In this document: in pieces, positions 1 through 7,101 of the stretch
How the letters are laid out: the number at the start of each line of letters is the position of its first letter
Position numbering within the stretch: position 1 is the stretch's first letter
Assembly: GCA_910589485.1 (NCBI GenBank)
Contig: CAJUSW010000003.1
Location: forward strand, 186,001-250,000
Length of the DNA: 64,000 bases
Origin: an uncultured Duncaniella sp.
GTDB lineage: Bacteria > Bacteroidota > Bacteroidia > Bacteroidales > Muribaculaceae
Direction: 5' to 3'
Notes under the pieces: generated by a model
Databases searched by the model: none
What the model was told of the DNA's origin: nothing
What the model saw: only the letters and a program-made list of their open reading frames with translations
Translations under genes and position numbers: made by a program

Positions 1-593
1 CGCCTGCCGATATGGAGGGCATGGAGGAGAGACTGTTGTCGCGATTCAAGAGCGGCATGACAGCCCGCCTCGAGAAGCCCGACTATGCGCTCAGAAAAGA
101 GGTACTTCTGCAGAAAGCCCGTCGCGACGGAGTGAAGCTCCCCGACGATGTGGTGGAATTCATCGTCACCAATGTGACCCAGAGCATCCGCGAGATCGAG
201 GGCGTGATGGTGTCGCTCCTCGCCTACGCTACCGGATTGAACTGCGAGATCGATATAAACCTGGCTCGCCGTGTGCTCGCCAATTCAGTGAAGCTCAATC
301 AGCGCAAGACCAATTTCGAGTCGATCGCCAAGGTGGTGAGCGATTACTACAACATCGAACCGGCCCAGATATTTGACAAGTCAAGGAAACGCGAGGTGTC
401 AGATGCCCGCCAGATGGTGATGTATCTCGCAAAGAAGCACACCAAGATGCCTTTCAAGGCTATCGGAGCAAGACTGCAACGCTCACATGCCACCGTGCTT
501 TACGCCTGCAAGCTGATCGACGAGCGTCTGCCCATAGAAAAGAAACTCCAGGAAGACCTGTCGCAGATAGAGCGCGACCTCATGGCGGAGTAA
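1..593 (+). CDS. dnaA: Chromosomal replication initiator DnaA, C-terminal part (5' truncated)
   Basis: This is the 3' end of dnaA; the reading frame is open to the window edge, so the ATG at 12 is internal. DnaA binds DnaA boxes and opens oriC. The visible part covers the end of the AAA+ domain (GMEERLLSRFKSG, the sensor/arginine-finger region), the lid helices and domain IV. Near the end the DNA-binding signature appears as RSHATVLYACKLI, close to the family motif HxTVlhA. The stop at 593 matches the normal DnaA C-terminus. It is followed by a convergent small gene. No DnaA-box cluster was recognised downstream. Confidence 0.97.
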   Translation, partial: PADMEGMEERLLSRFKSGMTARLEKPDYALRKEVLLQKARRDGVKLPDDVVEFIVTNVTQSIREIEGVMVSLLAYATGLNCEIDINLARRVLANSVKLNQRKTNFESIAKVVSDYYNIEPAQIFDKSRKREVSDARQMVMYLAKKHTKMPFKAIGARLQRSHATVLYACKLIDERLPIEKKLQEDLSQIERDLMAE

Positions 594-637
594 TCACATG
601 TCTCCGGTCGGACAGGCCGGGATAATAATAAAAAGAG

Positions 638-1111
638 CTACAGCTCCTCATAACGCGGAAAGCGTGTGAGGAGCTTGTATTTTCCGGACCCGCTGTCGAA
701 TTTGATGCAATAATGGCGCATGCCGTTACTGATGACGAGATATGGGACGCGGAGCACCACGTTGTATCTCATGATCTGATCGAAAACCTTTTGATCAATG
801 GCCACCGCCGGAGCCTTGTACTCGACGATCATCAACGGCTCGAGCGAAGAAGAATATACCACGGTATCGCAACGGCGTAAAGTGGAGTTTAGACGGATGC
901 CGACCTCATTGCCCATCAACGAGGCGGGAAATCCCAACACCGATATGAGATAATGAACGAAATGCTGACGCACCCATTCCTCGGAGGTAAGAGCCACCCA
1001 CTTGCGACGCAGGAGATCGTGGACCTCGACTCCGGCCGACCCGCTACGAAGCGAGAGAGGCGCGGCCGGAAGATTGAGCTGAGGAGGAGGTGTCTGCATT
1101 GATACGGGCAT
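638..1111 (-). CDS. HsdR-N family PD-(D/E)XK nuclease-fold protein
   Basis: A 157-residue stand-alone protein resembling the N-terminal domain of type I restriction HsdR subunits (HSDR_N). A PD-(D/E)XK-like core is visible: RCDTVVYS supplies the Asp and MIVEYKAP supplies E-x-K. In Bacteroidales such short proteins often sit near holA and are not part of a restriction system; no hsdM or hsdS is present here. The role is unknown, possibly DNA repair or nucleic acid processing. Its ATG directly abuts a 187-bp inverted-repeat element that must therefore carry its leader and probably its promoter. It is convergent with dnaA. Confidence 0.75.
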   Translation of the reverse strand: MPVSMQTPPPQLNLPAAPLSLRSGSAGVEVHDLLRRKWVALTSEEWVRQHFVHYLISVLGFPASLMGNEVGIRLNSTLRRCDTVVYSSSLEPLMIVEYKAPAVAIDQKVFDQIMRYNVVLRVPYLVISNGMRHYCIKFDSGSGKYKLLTRFPRYEEL

Positions 1112-1295
1112 AAGTAAGTCTTAAAAAGAACCGCTATATGTAAGTCCTAAAGAGCTTGCTCAATAAATCTTGTTCTTTTTGGCTATTTTGGTTTTGTCCC
1201 TCAGTCGCATAGCTCGCTATGCTCCTTCATTCCGCAGCCAAAATACCACAAAAATAACTGCGATTTATTTGTGCATTCTTTTTACGACTTACTTA
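1109..1295. repeat. 187-bp element with terminal inverted repeats, copy 1
   Basis: The element is bounded by near-perfect inverted ends: TAAGTAAGTCTTAAAAAGA at the left and its counterpart TCTTTTTACGACTTACTTA at the right (one mismatch). The interior is also self-complementary: TAAATC near the left pairs with GATTTA near the right, TTTTGG pairs with CCAAAA, and GCATAGC-tc-GCTATGC sits at the centre. The whole could fold into one long hairpin. A second copy with about 8 mismatches lies at 31888-32074. Both copies start exactly at the CAT of a minus-strand start codon. No ORF is inside. It could be a MITE, a REP-like element or a structured leader. Confidence 0.8.
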
Positions 1296-1366
1296 TTGAC
1301 AAGCGTTTTATCATAACAAAGATACACATTTTAAACGGACAGGCCATAAACATGCAATGAAAAACT

Positions 1367-1398
1367 TTTGCACGTACCGGGAAATATCACTAAATTTA
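1367..1398 (+). promoter_or_regulatory. Bacteroidota-type promoter of holA
   Basis: TTTG at 1367-1370 and TAAATTTA at 1391-1398 are separated by 20 bases. This fits the Bacteroidota -33 TTTG / -7 TAnnTTTG pattern except for the last base of the -7 box. The predicted start near 1404 leaves a leader of about 23 bases before the holA ATG. Confidence 0.5.
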
Positions 1399-1426
1399 CA
1401 CTCGTAACCCAATCCCCTACCCTGAT

Positions 1427-2479
1427 ATGGCCACACCCAAGACCGGTACATCTTCGGAAATAACGTTCTCACAATTGAAAAAACTCATTACGGAGCGCAG
1501 GCTCGCCCCGCTGTATCTGCTTCATGGTGAAGAGGGATACTATATCGATGAGTTAGTGAAGGTGTTTGAAGAGCTGTTGCCTGAGGAGGAGCGTGACTTC
1601 AACCTGTACACCATATATGGTCCTGAAACAGGAGTGGAGACCATAATGGATGTGTGCCAACGATTGCCAATGATGGCTGAGCATCAGGTGGTGATAGTAA
1701 AAGAAGCCCAGGCGATAAGGGCCGATGCACTCAACAAGCTCCATTTCTATGCCGAACGGCCCAACCCGTCCACCATACTGGTGATAGCTTGCCGTGGCGA
1801 TAAAGCCAAGGGGAAGGATCTGATAGCGGCGATAAAGAAAAACGGCATAGTATTTGAGTCAAAGAAGGTGACCGAACGCAATCTGCTACCGGTGATTTCC
1901 GACCTGATCCGTGACAAGAATATGACGGTGGCCCCGAAGGCCCTGTCGATGCTCCGTGACTACATAGGCACCGATCTGTCGAGACTGTATAACGAGATAG
2001 ACAAGCTGTCGTTCATACTCGGCCCGGGAGCCATGATCACACCCGAGGCTATAGAACGCAACATAGGCATCTCGAAGGATTACAACAACTTTGAGCTCGT
2101 CGACGCCATCAATTCACGCAACGCGGCCAAGGCCATGACCATCGTGGAATATTTCAGGAATAATCCCAAGAATAACCCCACGGTGATGACCATGTCGACA
2201 CTGTTCAACCACTTCTCCAATCTGCTGATATACCATTACACACGCGACAAGTCGCAGAGCGGCTACATGGACGCACTCGGGCTGAAATCGCCATGGGCCC
2301 TGAAGAATTACGAAGCCGCCGCCAGGGCGTATAACGTGAGGCAGACCATAGAGATAATATCGGCGTTGAGGGAATGTGACTGCCGTAGCAAAGGCATAGG
2401 GTCGCGCCAGAATGAGTATGACCTGCTGAAGGATCTAATGTTCAGGATACTGACGTCGCAGGGAATAATCAGAATGTGA
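1427..2479 (+). CDS. holA: DNA polymerase III delta subunit
   Basis: The delta subunit is the clamp-loader component that opens the beta sliding clamp. At 350 residues it has the usual length. The N-terminus carries the family motif LYLLHGEEGYYIDELV (Walker-A-like but non-functional, as is normal for delta), followed by the AAA+-like domain with GPETGVETIMDVCQRLPMM and the helical C-terminal collar domain. The ATG at 1427 is preceded by a plausible promoter. The gene order holA then a Fur-like gene then purA looks like ordinary chromosomal housekeeping context. Nothing appears damaged. Confidence 0.95.
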   Translation: MATPKTGTSSEITFSQLKKLITERRLAPLYLLHGEEGYYIDELVKVFEELLPEEERDFNLYTIYGPETGVETIMDVCQRLPMMAEHQVVIVKEAQAIRADALNKLHFYAERPNPSTILVIACRGDKAKGKDLIAAIKKNGIVFESKKVTERNLLPVISDLIRDKNMTVAPKALSMLRDYIGTDLSRLYNEIDKLSFILGPGAMITPEAIERNIGISKDYNNFELVDAINSRNAAKAMTIVEYFRNNPKNNPTVMTMSTLFNHFSNLLIYHYTRDKSQSGYMDALGLKSPWALKNYEAAARAYNVRQTIEIISALRECDCRSKGIGSRQNEYDLLKDLMFRILTSQGIIRM

Positions 2480-2531
2480 TAACTCCGGGCCAATACCGAC
2501 GCAGAGAGAGCGACAAAAAATCAACGGATTT

Positions 2532-2563
2532 CTTGGAAATTTCCCCCCTTGGTTGTACCTTTG
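2532..2563 (+). promoter_or_regulatory. Promoter of the Fur-family gene, almost leaderless
   Basis: A perfect -7 box TACCTTTG lies at 2556-2563, with CTTG at 2532-2535 as a weak -33 and a 20-base gap. The expected transcription start is a few bases after 2563, at or very near the ATG at 2570, so the mRNA may be leaderless. Confidence 0.5.
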
Positions 2564-2569
2564 TGACTG

Positions 2570-3031
2570 ATGAACGAGGACAAACGCAAGGGGCTCGCAC
2601 GCGAAGCCTTGAGCCGATATATCACGGAACATCACCGACGTTGCACTCCCGAACGGTTTGCTCTGCTCGATAAAATGATAGAAATGCCGGCGCGTTTCAC
2701 CATCGACGAGCTATGCACTGCCATAAGTGGGGGTGAATTTCGTGTGAGCAAGGCCACGATATACAACACCATGAGACTGTTTGCCGATGCTGGCATAGTC
2801 AGGAAACTTCATCTTGATGGATCCCAGTGGGAGATCAGCATCGACAGCACTCCGGCAGTGAGGCTGGTGTGCCGGAATTGTGGTCGAGTGAGGGAGGTGC
2901 GCGATAGTCAGCTATTCAATACTCTCAGGCTCAAGCGTTATCAATCGTTCGTTATCGATCGTTTCGAGATATGCGCATCAGGATTGTGCTCGAAATGCCG
3001 AGACAAAGGAAAAAGGAAGAAACAACAGTAA
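2570..3031 (+). CDS. Fur-family metal/redox-responsive repressor
   Basis: A 153-residue Fur/PerR-type protein. The winged-helix N-terminus shows the family pattern RRCTPERFALLDKM and the recognition-helix region VSKATIYNTMRLF. The C-terminal dimerisation region carries two CxxC pairs (CRNCG near residue 100, CSKCR near residue 140), typical of a structural zinc site. The His-rich regulatory motif of classical Fur is not obvious, so its inducer (iron, peroxide or zinc) cannot be called. The tail is basic (KGKRKKQQ). It lies 27 bases upstream of purA and may be co-transcribed with it. Confidence 0.88.
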   Translation: MNEDKRKGLAREALSRYITEHHRRCTPERFALLDKMIEMPARFTIDELCTAISGGEFRVSKATIYNTMRLFADAGIVRKLHLDGSQWEISIDSTPAVRLVCRNCGRVREVRDSQLFNTLRLKRYQSFVIDRFEICASGLCSKCRDKGKRKKQQ

Positions 3032-3058
3032 TATACACTAAAATATAGTAACTGAGAA

Positions 3059-4336
3059 ATGAAAGTAGACGTGCTACTCGGGCTCCAATGGGGCGATGAA
3101 GGAAAAGGCAAGGTAGTGGATGTGCTCACCCCACGATATGACGCCGTGGCAAGATTCCAGGGCGGTCCTAATGCCGGACATACCCTCGAATTCGAGGGCA
3201 AGAAATATGTGCTCCGTTCAATCCCGTCAGGCATCTTTCAGCATGGCCAGATCAACATCATAGGCAATGGCGTGGTACTTGATCCGGTGCTGTTCAAGCA
3301 GGAGGCCGAGGAGCTTGAAAAGAGCGGCGTAGACCTTCGCTCGATCCTCAGGATATCCAAGAAGGTACATCTGATCACCCCGACCCACCGTCTGCTCGAC
3401 GCCGCCAATGAGAAGGCCAAGGGTGGAAAGAAGATCGGAACCACCGGAAAAGGCATCGGCCCGACTTATACCGACAAAATCTCGCGCAATGGCCTGCGAC
3501 TGGGCGATGCGTTCCACAACTTCGATGAGAAATACAATGCCCTCAAGGCGATGCACATGGCCCGTCTGGCCTCACTCGACTCTACCCCCGAGGCTGAACA
3601 GCTCGCTACTCTCGAGGACACCTGGATGGATGCAATCGAGTATCTCAAGGGATTTGATATCGTTGACTCGGAATTCCTGATCAACGGCCTACTGAAGGAA
3701 GGCAAAAGCGTGTTGTGCGAAGGCGCACAGGGCACACTGCTCGATATTGACTTCGGTTCTTACCCGTTCGTCACCTCATCCAACACCATTAGCTCGGGCG
3801 CATGCTCGGGCCTCGGCGTGGCCCCCAACAAGATCGGAGAAGTATTCGGTATCTTCAAAGCTTATTGCACACGCGTAGGCAGCGGACCGTTCCCCACCGA
3901 GCTTTTCGACGCCACCGGCAAGCGTATCCGCGATCTCGGACACGAGTATGGTGCAGTGACCGGACGTGAGCGCCGTTGCGGCTGGATCGACCTCGTTGCC
4001 CTCAAATACACAATCATGCTCAACGGCGTGACCCAGCTCATAATGATGAAGAGCGATGTGCTCGATGGTTTTGACGAGATCAAGGCTTGTACAGCATATA
4101 AGATCGGTGACACCGTAACCACCCAGTTCCCCTACTCTATCGAGGAGGATATCGAACCGGTATACACCACTCTGCCCGGATGGAAAACCGACATGACCGG
4201 CATGCAGAGCGAGGATGAGTTCCCCACGGAATTCAAGAATTATATCGAATTCCTTGAGAAAGAACTCGAGACTCCGATCACCATTGTGTCGATCGGTCCT
4301 GACCGTAAGCAGACCATAGAAAGAACCAAGAAGTAA
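3059..4336 (+). CDS. purA: Adenylosuccinate synthetase
   Basis: PurA joins IMP and aspartate using GTP to form adenylosuccinate, the first committed step to AMP. The 425-residue protein has the standard length. The N-terminal GTP-binding loop LLGLQWGDEGKGKVVDVL is intact. GTTGKGIGPTYTDK, CEGAQGTLLDIDFGSYPFVTSS and the substrate loop VTGRERRCGW follow in the normal order. The start at 3059 places the P-loop at residue 5, as usual. A 57-base gap separates it from the DUF1015 gene. Codon use is like the neighbouring housekeeping genes. Confidence 0.98.
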   Translation: MKVDVLLGLQWGDEGKGKVVDVLTPRYDAVARFQGGPNAGHTLEFEGKKYVLRSIPSGIFQHGQINIIGNGVVLDPVLFKQEAEELEKSGVDLRSILRISKKVHLITPTHRLLDAANEKAKGGKKIGTTGKGIGPTYTDKISRNGLRLGDAFHNFDEKYNALKAMHMARLASLDSTPEAEQLATLEDTWMDAIEYLKGFDIVDSEFLINGLLKEGKSVLCEGAQGTLLDIDFGSYPFVTSSNTISSGACSGLGVAPNKIGEVFGIFKAYCTRVGSGPFPTELFDATGKRIRDLGHEYGAVTGRERRCGWIDLVALKYTIMLNGVTQLIMMKSDVLDGFDEIKACTAYKIGDTVTTQFPYSIEEDIEPVYTTLPGWKTDMTGMQSEDEFPTEFKNYIEFLEKELETPITIVSIGPDRKQTIERTKK

Positions 4337-4393
4337 TTTCAATAAAATTATTAATCATCATTTTCATTCATCCCAACCTAATATCATCATACC

Positions 4394-5638
4394 ATGGCTA
4401 AAATCAGACCATTCCGTGGCGTAAGACCTCCAAGAGATCTTGTCACACAAGTGGCTTCACGTCCTTACGACGTTCTCAACTCGGAAGAAGCCCGCTCCGA
4501 AGCCGAGGGTAATCCCCGGTCACTTTACCATATCATCAAGCCGGAAATCGACTTTGAGCCCGGCACCGATGAGCACGATCCCAAAGTGTATGGTAAGGCC
4601 GTTGAGAACTTCAACGCGTTCCAGCAGAACGGCTGGCTCGTTCAGGATGAGAAGGAGCACTATTACATATATGCCCAGACTATGAACGGCCGTACACAGT
4701 ATGGCATCGTAATAGCAGCCAACGTGGCCGACTATATGGAAGGCCGCATCAAGAAGCATGAGCTCACCCGCCGCGACAAGGAGGAGGACCGCATGAAGCA
4801 TGTGAGAGTGAACAATGCCAATATCGAACCGGTGTTCTTCGCTTTCCCCGACAATGAGGCTCTCCAGCAGGTGATCGATACCGTTACTGCCGGCGAACCT
4901 GAATATGACTTCGTAGCTCCCGACGGATTCGGACATCACTTCTGGGTGATCGACTCGCCCGAGATGATCGAGACCGTAACCCGCGAATTTGAGAAGATCC
5001 CCTATCTCTATATCGCAGACGGCCATCACCGTTCGGCCGCCGCCGCGCTCGTGGGGCACGAAAAGGCTCAGGCTAACCCCAACCACAAGGGGGATGAGGA
5101 GTATAATTACTTCCTCGCTGTAGCTTTCCCGGCTTCCCACCTCAACATCATCGATTACAATCGTGTGGTGAAGGATCTGAATGGTCTGACTCCCGAGGAG
5201 TTCCTCAACCGTATATCGGAGAACTTCATCGTCGAGGACAAGGGTACTGAGGAGTATCGCCCCGCAGCACTCCATAACTTTGCATTGTATCTTGGCGGAC
5301 GCTGGTACTCATTGACCGCGAAGCCCGGAACCTACAATGACAATGACCCCATAGGTGTGCTGGACGTGACAATCTCGAGCGACCTTATTCTCCGCGACAT
5401 CCTCGGCATCACCGATCTCCGTTCGGATAAGCGCATCGATTTCATCGGTGGAATCCGCGGGCTCGGCGAACTGAAACGCAGAGTTGACTCGGGCGAAATG
5501 ACCATGGCGCTCGCTCTCTATCCCGTATCCATGAAGCAGTTGATGGATATTGCCGACAGTGGCAACATCATGCCTCCCAAGACCACATGGTTCGAGCCGA
5601 AACTTCGCTCGGGTCTTGTGATCCATAAGCTTGACTAA
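4394..5638 (+). CDS. DUF1015 family protein
   Basis: A 414-residue cytosolic protein of the DUF1015 family (sometimes annotated as a putative HTH-containing protein). Family landmarks include the N-terminal KIRPFRGVRPP and RPYDVLNSEEAR, and the central ADGHHRSAAA motif with paired His residues, consistent with an enzyme of unknown reaction. In many bacteria DUF1015 genes lie beside serA/serC, but that context is absent here. A strong hairpin terminator lies just downstream. The function is unknown. Confidence 0.9.
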   Translation: MAKIRPFRGVRPPRDLVTQVASRPYDVLNSEEARSEAEGNPRSLYHIIKPEIDFEPGTDEHDPKVYGKAVENFNAFQQNGWLVQDEKEHYYIYAQTMNGRTQYGIVIAANVADYMEGRIKKHELTRRDKEEDRMKHVRVNNANIEPVFFAFPDNEALQQVIDTVTAGEPEYDFVAPDGFGHHFWVIDSPEMIETVTREFEKIPYLYIADGHHRSAAAALVGHEKAQANPNHKGDEEYNYFLAVAFPASHLNIIDYNRVVKDLNGLTPEEFLNRISENFIVEDKGTEEYRPAALHNFALYLGGRWYSLTAKPGTYNDNDPIGVLDVTISSDLILRDILGITDLRSDKRIDFIGGIRGLGELKRRVDSGEMTMALALYPVSMKQLMDIADSGNIMPPKTTWFEPKLRSGLVIHKLD

Positions 5639-5668
5639 TATTCCGAGACTGAATATCAGCCATAATAC

Positions 5669-5716
5669 ACTTGCCACTGTGTCATATTTAGAATTACGAC
5701 ACAGTGGCAAGTCTTT
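5669..5716 (+). terminator. Intrinsic terminator after DUF1015 gene
   Basis: Perfect 15-bp inverted repeat: ACTTGCCACTGTGTC at 5669-5683 pairs with GACACAGTGGCAAGT at 5698-5712, with a 14-base loop and a following CTTTT run. Confidence 0.85.
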
Positions 5717-5833
5717 TATATCATACATCCCGAAAGGGCACATAATTGTCTATATATCAACCTTAACAGGTGTGTTCAGCTGATAAATGCACGTAATTAC
5801 ATGTGCAAAAAATTCTCAAAATACATCCCCACA

Positions 5834-5865
5834 TTTGGAAAAAACCACAAAATATATTACCTTTG
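5834..5865 (+). promoter_or_regulatory. Canonical Bacteroidota promoter of tRNA-Gln
   Basis: TTTG at 5834-5837 and TACCTTTG at 5858-5865 are separated by exactly 20 bases, a perfect match to the -33/-7 consensus. The expected start lies near 5871, about 37 bases upstream of the mature tRNA. Confidence 0.8.
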
Positions 5866-5907
5866 CACTGCTTTAGGCACCTATATCGGGATGCTTGAGC
5901 AAAGGAT

Positions 5908-5978
5908 TGTCTTATGGTGTAATGGTAGCACTGCAGTTTTTGGTTCTGCCTGTCTTGGTTCGAATCCAGGTAAGACAA
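5908..5978 (+). tRNA. tRNA-Gln (anticodon UUG)
   Basis: The acceptor stem TGTCTTA (5908-5914) pairs perfectly with TAAGACA (5971-5977); the discriminator is A. The D arm contains TGGTAGCA. The anticodon stem GCAG/CTGC encloses a loop with TTG at 5940-5942, reading CAA glutamine codons. The T arm contains GGTTCGAATCC. The 3' CCA is not encoded. Total length is 71 bases. Confidence 0.95.
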
Positions 5979-5982
5979 CATT

Positions 5983-6020
5983 AAATCGCTAAACAGTCAT
6001 AAAAAACTGTTTAGCGATTT
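5983..6020 (+). terminator. Hairpin terminator after tRNA-Gln
   Basis: AAATCGCTAAACAGT (5983-5997) and ACTGTTTAGCGATTT (6006-6020) form a perfect 15-bp stem with an 8-base loop, five bases after the tRNA. Confidence 0.8.
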
Positions 6021-6249
6021 ACTTATCATTACGGCCACACACATCGGCATAATCTATGCAACATGAATAACCCATTACATTAGACATTGGTGTTGCAAAC
6101 CTCTCTCAACAAACCATCGGTTTTAGAGGGGGGGATGCGTGAAAAGGCTTGGGAGGAAGGTGGGGAAATTTTACTTAAAATTAGTTATTTTTGCTGGTTG
6201 TGTTTTTTGATTAAGCCGGAGATTTGGTGGGGTTTATGGGGATGTGTGA

Positions 6250-6467
6250 ATCTCTTTGTAAGAGATGTTCGAGGTTTTTAAATCTCTATATATTAGTATG
6301 TTAATAGGCGGAGTGGTAGAGAGGGAGAAAACAAATGCAACTTATTTGCTAATACTCATCACTCGAAGTCTAACATGCTTGTGCTTAATTTAACTGTAAA
6401 AAGACTTGGTAATTAACTAAATTATTGCTAATTTTGCGTGGGATTAAAGTATCTCTTACAAAGAGAT
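6250..6467 (+). promoter_or_regulatory. Candidate invertible promoter cassette upstream of the fimbrial operon
   Basis: Two copies of the 17-bp palindrome ATCTCTT-N3-AAGAGAT lie at 6250-6266 and 6451-6467, 184 bp apart. Read outward from the enclosed DNA, both have the same ACA spacer, so they are exact inverted repeats of 17 bp. The right copy is extended to a 10-bp stem (AGTATCTCTT / AAGAGATACT, 448-470). Between them is a promoter: CTTG at 6405-6408 and TAATTTTG at 6429-6436, 20 bases apart, pointing right with its -7 box 14 bp before the right site. In this orientation it would fire toward the fimbrial genes at 7102; inverted, it would fire toward the tRNA terminator. No recombinase is nearby. 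Inversion itself is inferred. Confidence 0.6.
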
Positions 6468-6484
6468 ACTCATTTAGTTCTCTC

Positions 6485-6592
6485 TAATACTTAAATAAGT
6501 GTGCGAAGATAGAGTGGCCAAGCATAATAGCGCCAATGACACATGTCGTTGACGGCACCGGAGGCTTGTCCGGAGGCCACTGATTCTCAGCC
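6485..6592 (+). repeat. 108-bp leader element, copy 1
   Basis: First of two diverged direct copies (CTAATACTTAAA...CTGATTCTCAGCC). The conserved core is ATGTCGTTGACGGCACCGGA. It contains a short frame beginning GTG TGC GAA (499) that reads MCEDRVAK and stops early. The core also occurs on the minus strand right in front of upxY (55223-55257). The region holds no real gene. Confidence 0.55.
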
Positions 6593-6634
6593 TGAAACTT
6601 AGATTCTCTCATAGTAAGCGATACCTTATCCTTA

Positions 6635-6742
6635 CTAATACTTAAAATAAATGTGCGAGGACAGAGTTGCCAAATTCGTGGCGCCAGCGATAAATGTCGT
6701 TGACGGCGCCGGAGGCGTATCCCGAGACTGCTGATTCCTGCC
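6635..6742 (+). repeat. 108-bp leader element, copy 2
   Basis: Second copy, aligned end to end with 6485-6592 with one small indel. Core ATGTCGTTGACGGCGCCGGA. It includes a complete small ORF at 6651-6734. It lies 150 bp downstream of copy 1. Confidence 0.55.
6651..6734 (+). CDS. Possible 27-residue leader peptide
   Basis: ATG-initiated frame beginning MCEDRVAK and containing NVVDGAGGV, ending in TGA at 6732-6734. Copy 1 of the element begins with the same MCEDRVAK from a GTG. In front of upxY the equivalent frame reads TTVVDDAVGVGKRSW and runs into UpxY. The peptide similarity across three copies suggests either a translated leader peptide or simply conserved DNA. Without ribosome-profiling or wider comparison this cannot be decided. 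Confidence 0.25.
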   Translation: MCEDRVAKFVAPAINVVDGAGGVSRDC

Positions 6743-7101
6743 ATTTAAGTCCATTCCAGCTCCTTTTCCCAAGAAACTTAGCCTTTAATATCACGCGTGT
6801 GCGACGCGGGATTTGACAGTATTGCCATAACCCCGTTTTTCTCATCCGATTTATATGACTATGCTTGTGCTTCTGGGCTGCGGATTACATTTTAATAAAG
6901 AATAAAGTCGATGCCACATCATCGCATGACGTAAAAAGTCATGTTGTGATGTGGCTAACTGTGTCTTGTCAGGAGCCTTTTCCAGTCATAACCACGCATC
7001 TGAGCCGCAATTTCATACACCCGCGGCGGAAATTAAAGAAATCGCAAACCAAGTCTATTTGCACGCATCCTTAGCATGCGATGCGGGTAACATAATAACG
7101 C
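6743..7101. other. Non-coding leader region upstream of the fimbrial operon
   Basis: No credible ORF. It contains one strong hairpin at 6913-6955: GCCACATCATCGCATGAC pairs with GTCATGTTGTGATGTGGC apart from a 3-base internal mismatch, with a 7-base loop. The hairpin could terminate or attenuate transcription coming from the promoter at 6405-6436 before it reaches the gene at 7102. No TAnnTTTG box was found directly upstream of 7102. Confidence 0.45.

Noticed and set aside
638..1111. Type I restriction system
   Set aside because: Only a stand-alone HsdR-N-like domain is present; no HsdM, HsdS or helicase.
1109..1295. Inverted-repeat element as an insertion sequence
   Set aside because: No transposase ORF and only 187 bp; at most a non-autonomous element.
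6087..6281. 64-codon ORF containing a G7 run, near the left palindrome site
   Set aside because: No recognisable family, very Trp/Gly-rich translation, overlaps the candidate recombination site; most likely chance.
6484..6845. Minus-strand ORFs reading AVNDIYRWRHE... that look conserved between two copies
   Set aside because: They are the antisense of the duplicated 108-bp leader element; similarity is explained by the DNA repeat, not by a protein.
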